Shown one piece after another: positions 63,978 to 64,000 of a stretch of DNA of 64,000 nt. The stretch is from Rhodococcus sp. NBC_00297. Its GTDB lineage: Bacteria > Actinomycetota > Actinomycetes > Mycobacteriales > Mycobacteriaceae. The position numbers were made by a program, and so were the translations under genes. Location: positions 1,736,001-1,800,000 of the forward strand of contig NZ_CP108041.1 in assembly GCF_036173065.1 (NCBI RefSeq), in the 5' to 3' direction. The notes beneath the pieces are model-generated. The model did not search any database and had not been told where the DNA came from. It saw nothing but the letters and a program-made list of their open reading frames with translations. Each line of letters opens with the position of its first letter. The stretch's first letter is position 1.

Positions 63978-64000
63978 GCACAGAGACTATCGACCGAGCC

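Overview
The window is a high-GC actinobacterial chromosome segment, most likely Rhodococcus or a close Mycobacteriales relative. The pointers are GTG/TTG starts with 4-nt start/stop overlaps, an LGFP-type wall-binding repeat, a 13E12/DUF222 HNH gene behind an actinobacterial LexA box, an FprB-type ferredoxin-reductase fusion beside an AurF-like oxygenase, several GAF-ANTAR regulators, and a dUMP-forming-type dcd. This is inference from gene content; no rRNA or tRNA is present.

Bases 1-15256 are an exopolysaccharide locus. A reverse-strand block holds a partial Wzy-like polymerase (lower GC than the rest), a GMD-family dehydratase and a GT4 glycosyltransferase. A Wzz/CpsD fusion with a degenerate P-loop follows. 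Then comes a tight forward operon, 6204-15256: gmd, LbH acyltransferase, GT, Wzx, GT, Wzy, acyltransferase 3, and a glycoside hydrolase lipoprotein. Every junction overlaps by 1 or 4 nt. The membrane sugar-phosphate transferase that could start repeat-unit synthesis lies 40 kb away (54577-56094).

Bases 15300-31500 are mixed: small membrane proteins, a broken 13E12 HNH gene under a LexA box, DUF72, an aurF-fprB-tetR operon with a perfect palindromic operator candidate, a membrane EAL protein, an SDR, rtcB behind a 14-bp-stem bidirectional terminator, a methyltransferase, an AbiEi/DUF559 protein, and a binding protein plus permease under a cobalamin riboswitch. A 39-bp palindromic element occurs three times, each time two bases after a TGA stop.

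Bases 31500-45000 hold a secreted S15/CocE-type hydrolase; a four-gene coupled cluster of two polytopic membrane proteins, a cupredoxin-like lipoprotein and a 62-aa membrane peptide; an AIM24 protein; and a five-gene nitrogen-scavenging operon (APC permease, two DUF1989 proteins, a carboxyltransferase lacking the biotin carboxylase, allophanate hydrolase).

Bases 45000-64000 hold a Fic protein with a fused VbhA-like inhibitor translationally coupled to a CBS-DUF294 nucleotidyltransferase, bluB, five ANTAR-type proteins within 6 kb, a P450, a hemerythrin, the sugar transferase, phoU, a GAF-EAL protein, an RsbW-like kinase, three Hsp70/actin-fold proteins (two membrane-anchored with low-complexity external tails), and dcd. 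The strongest candidates for undescribed systems are the Hsp70-like trio, the coupled membrane/cupredoxin cluster, the Fic-DUF294 pair and the stop-codon-linked palindrome.
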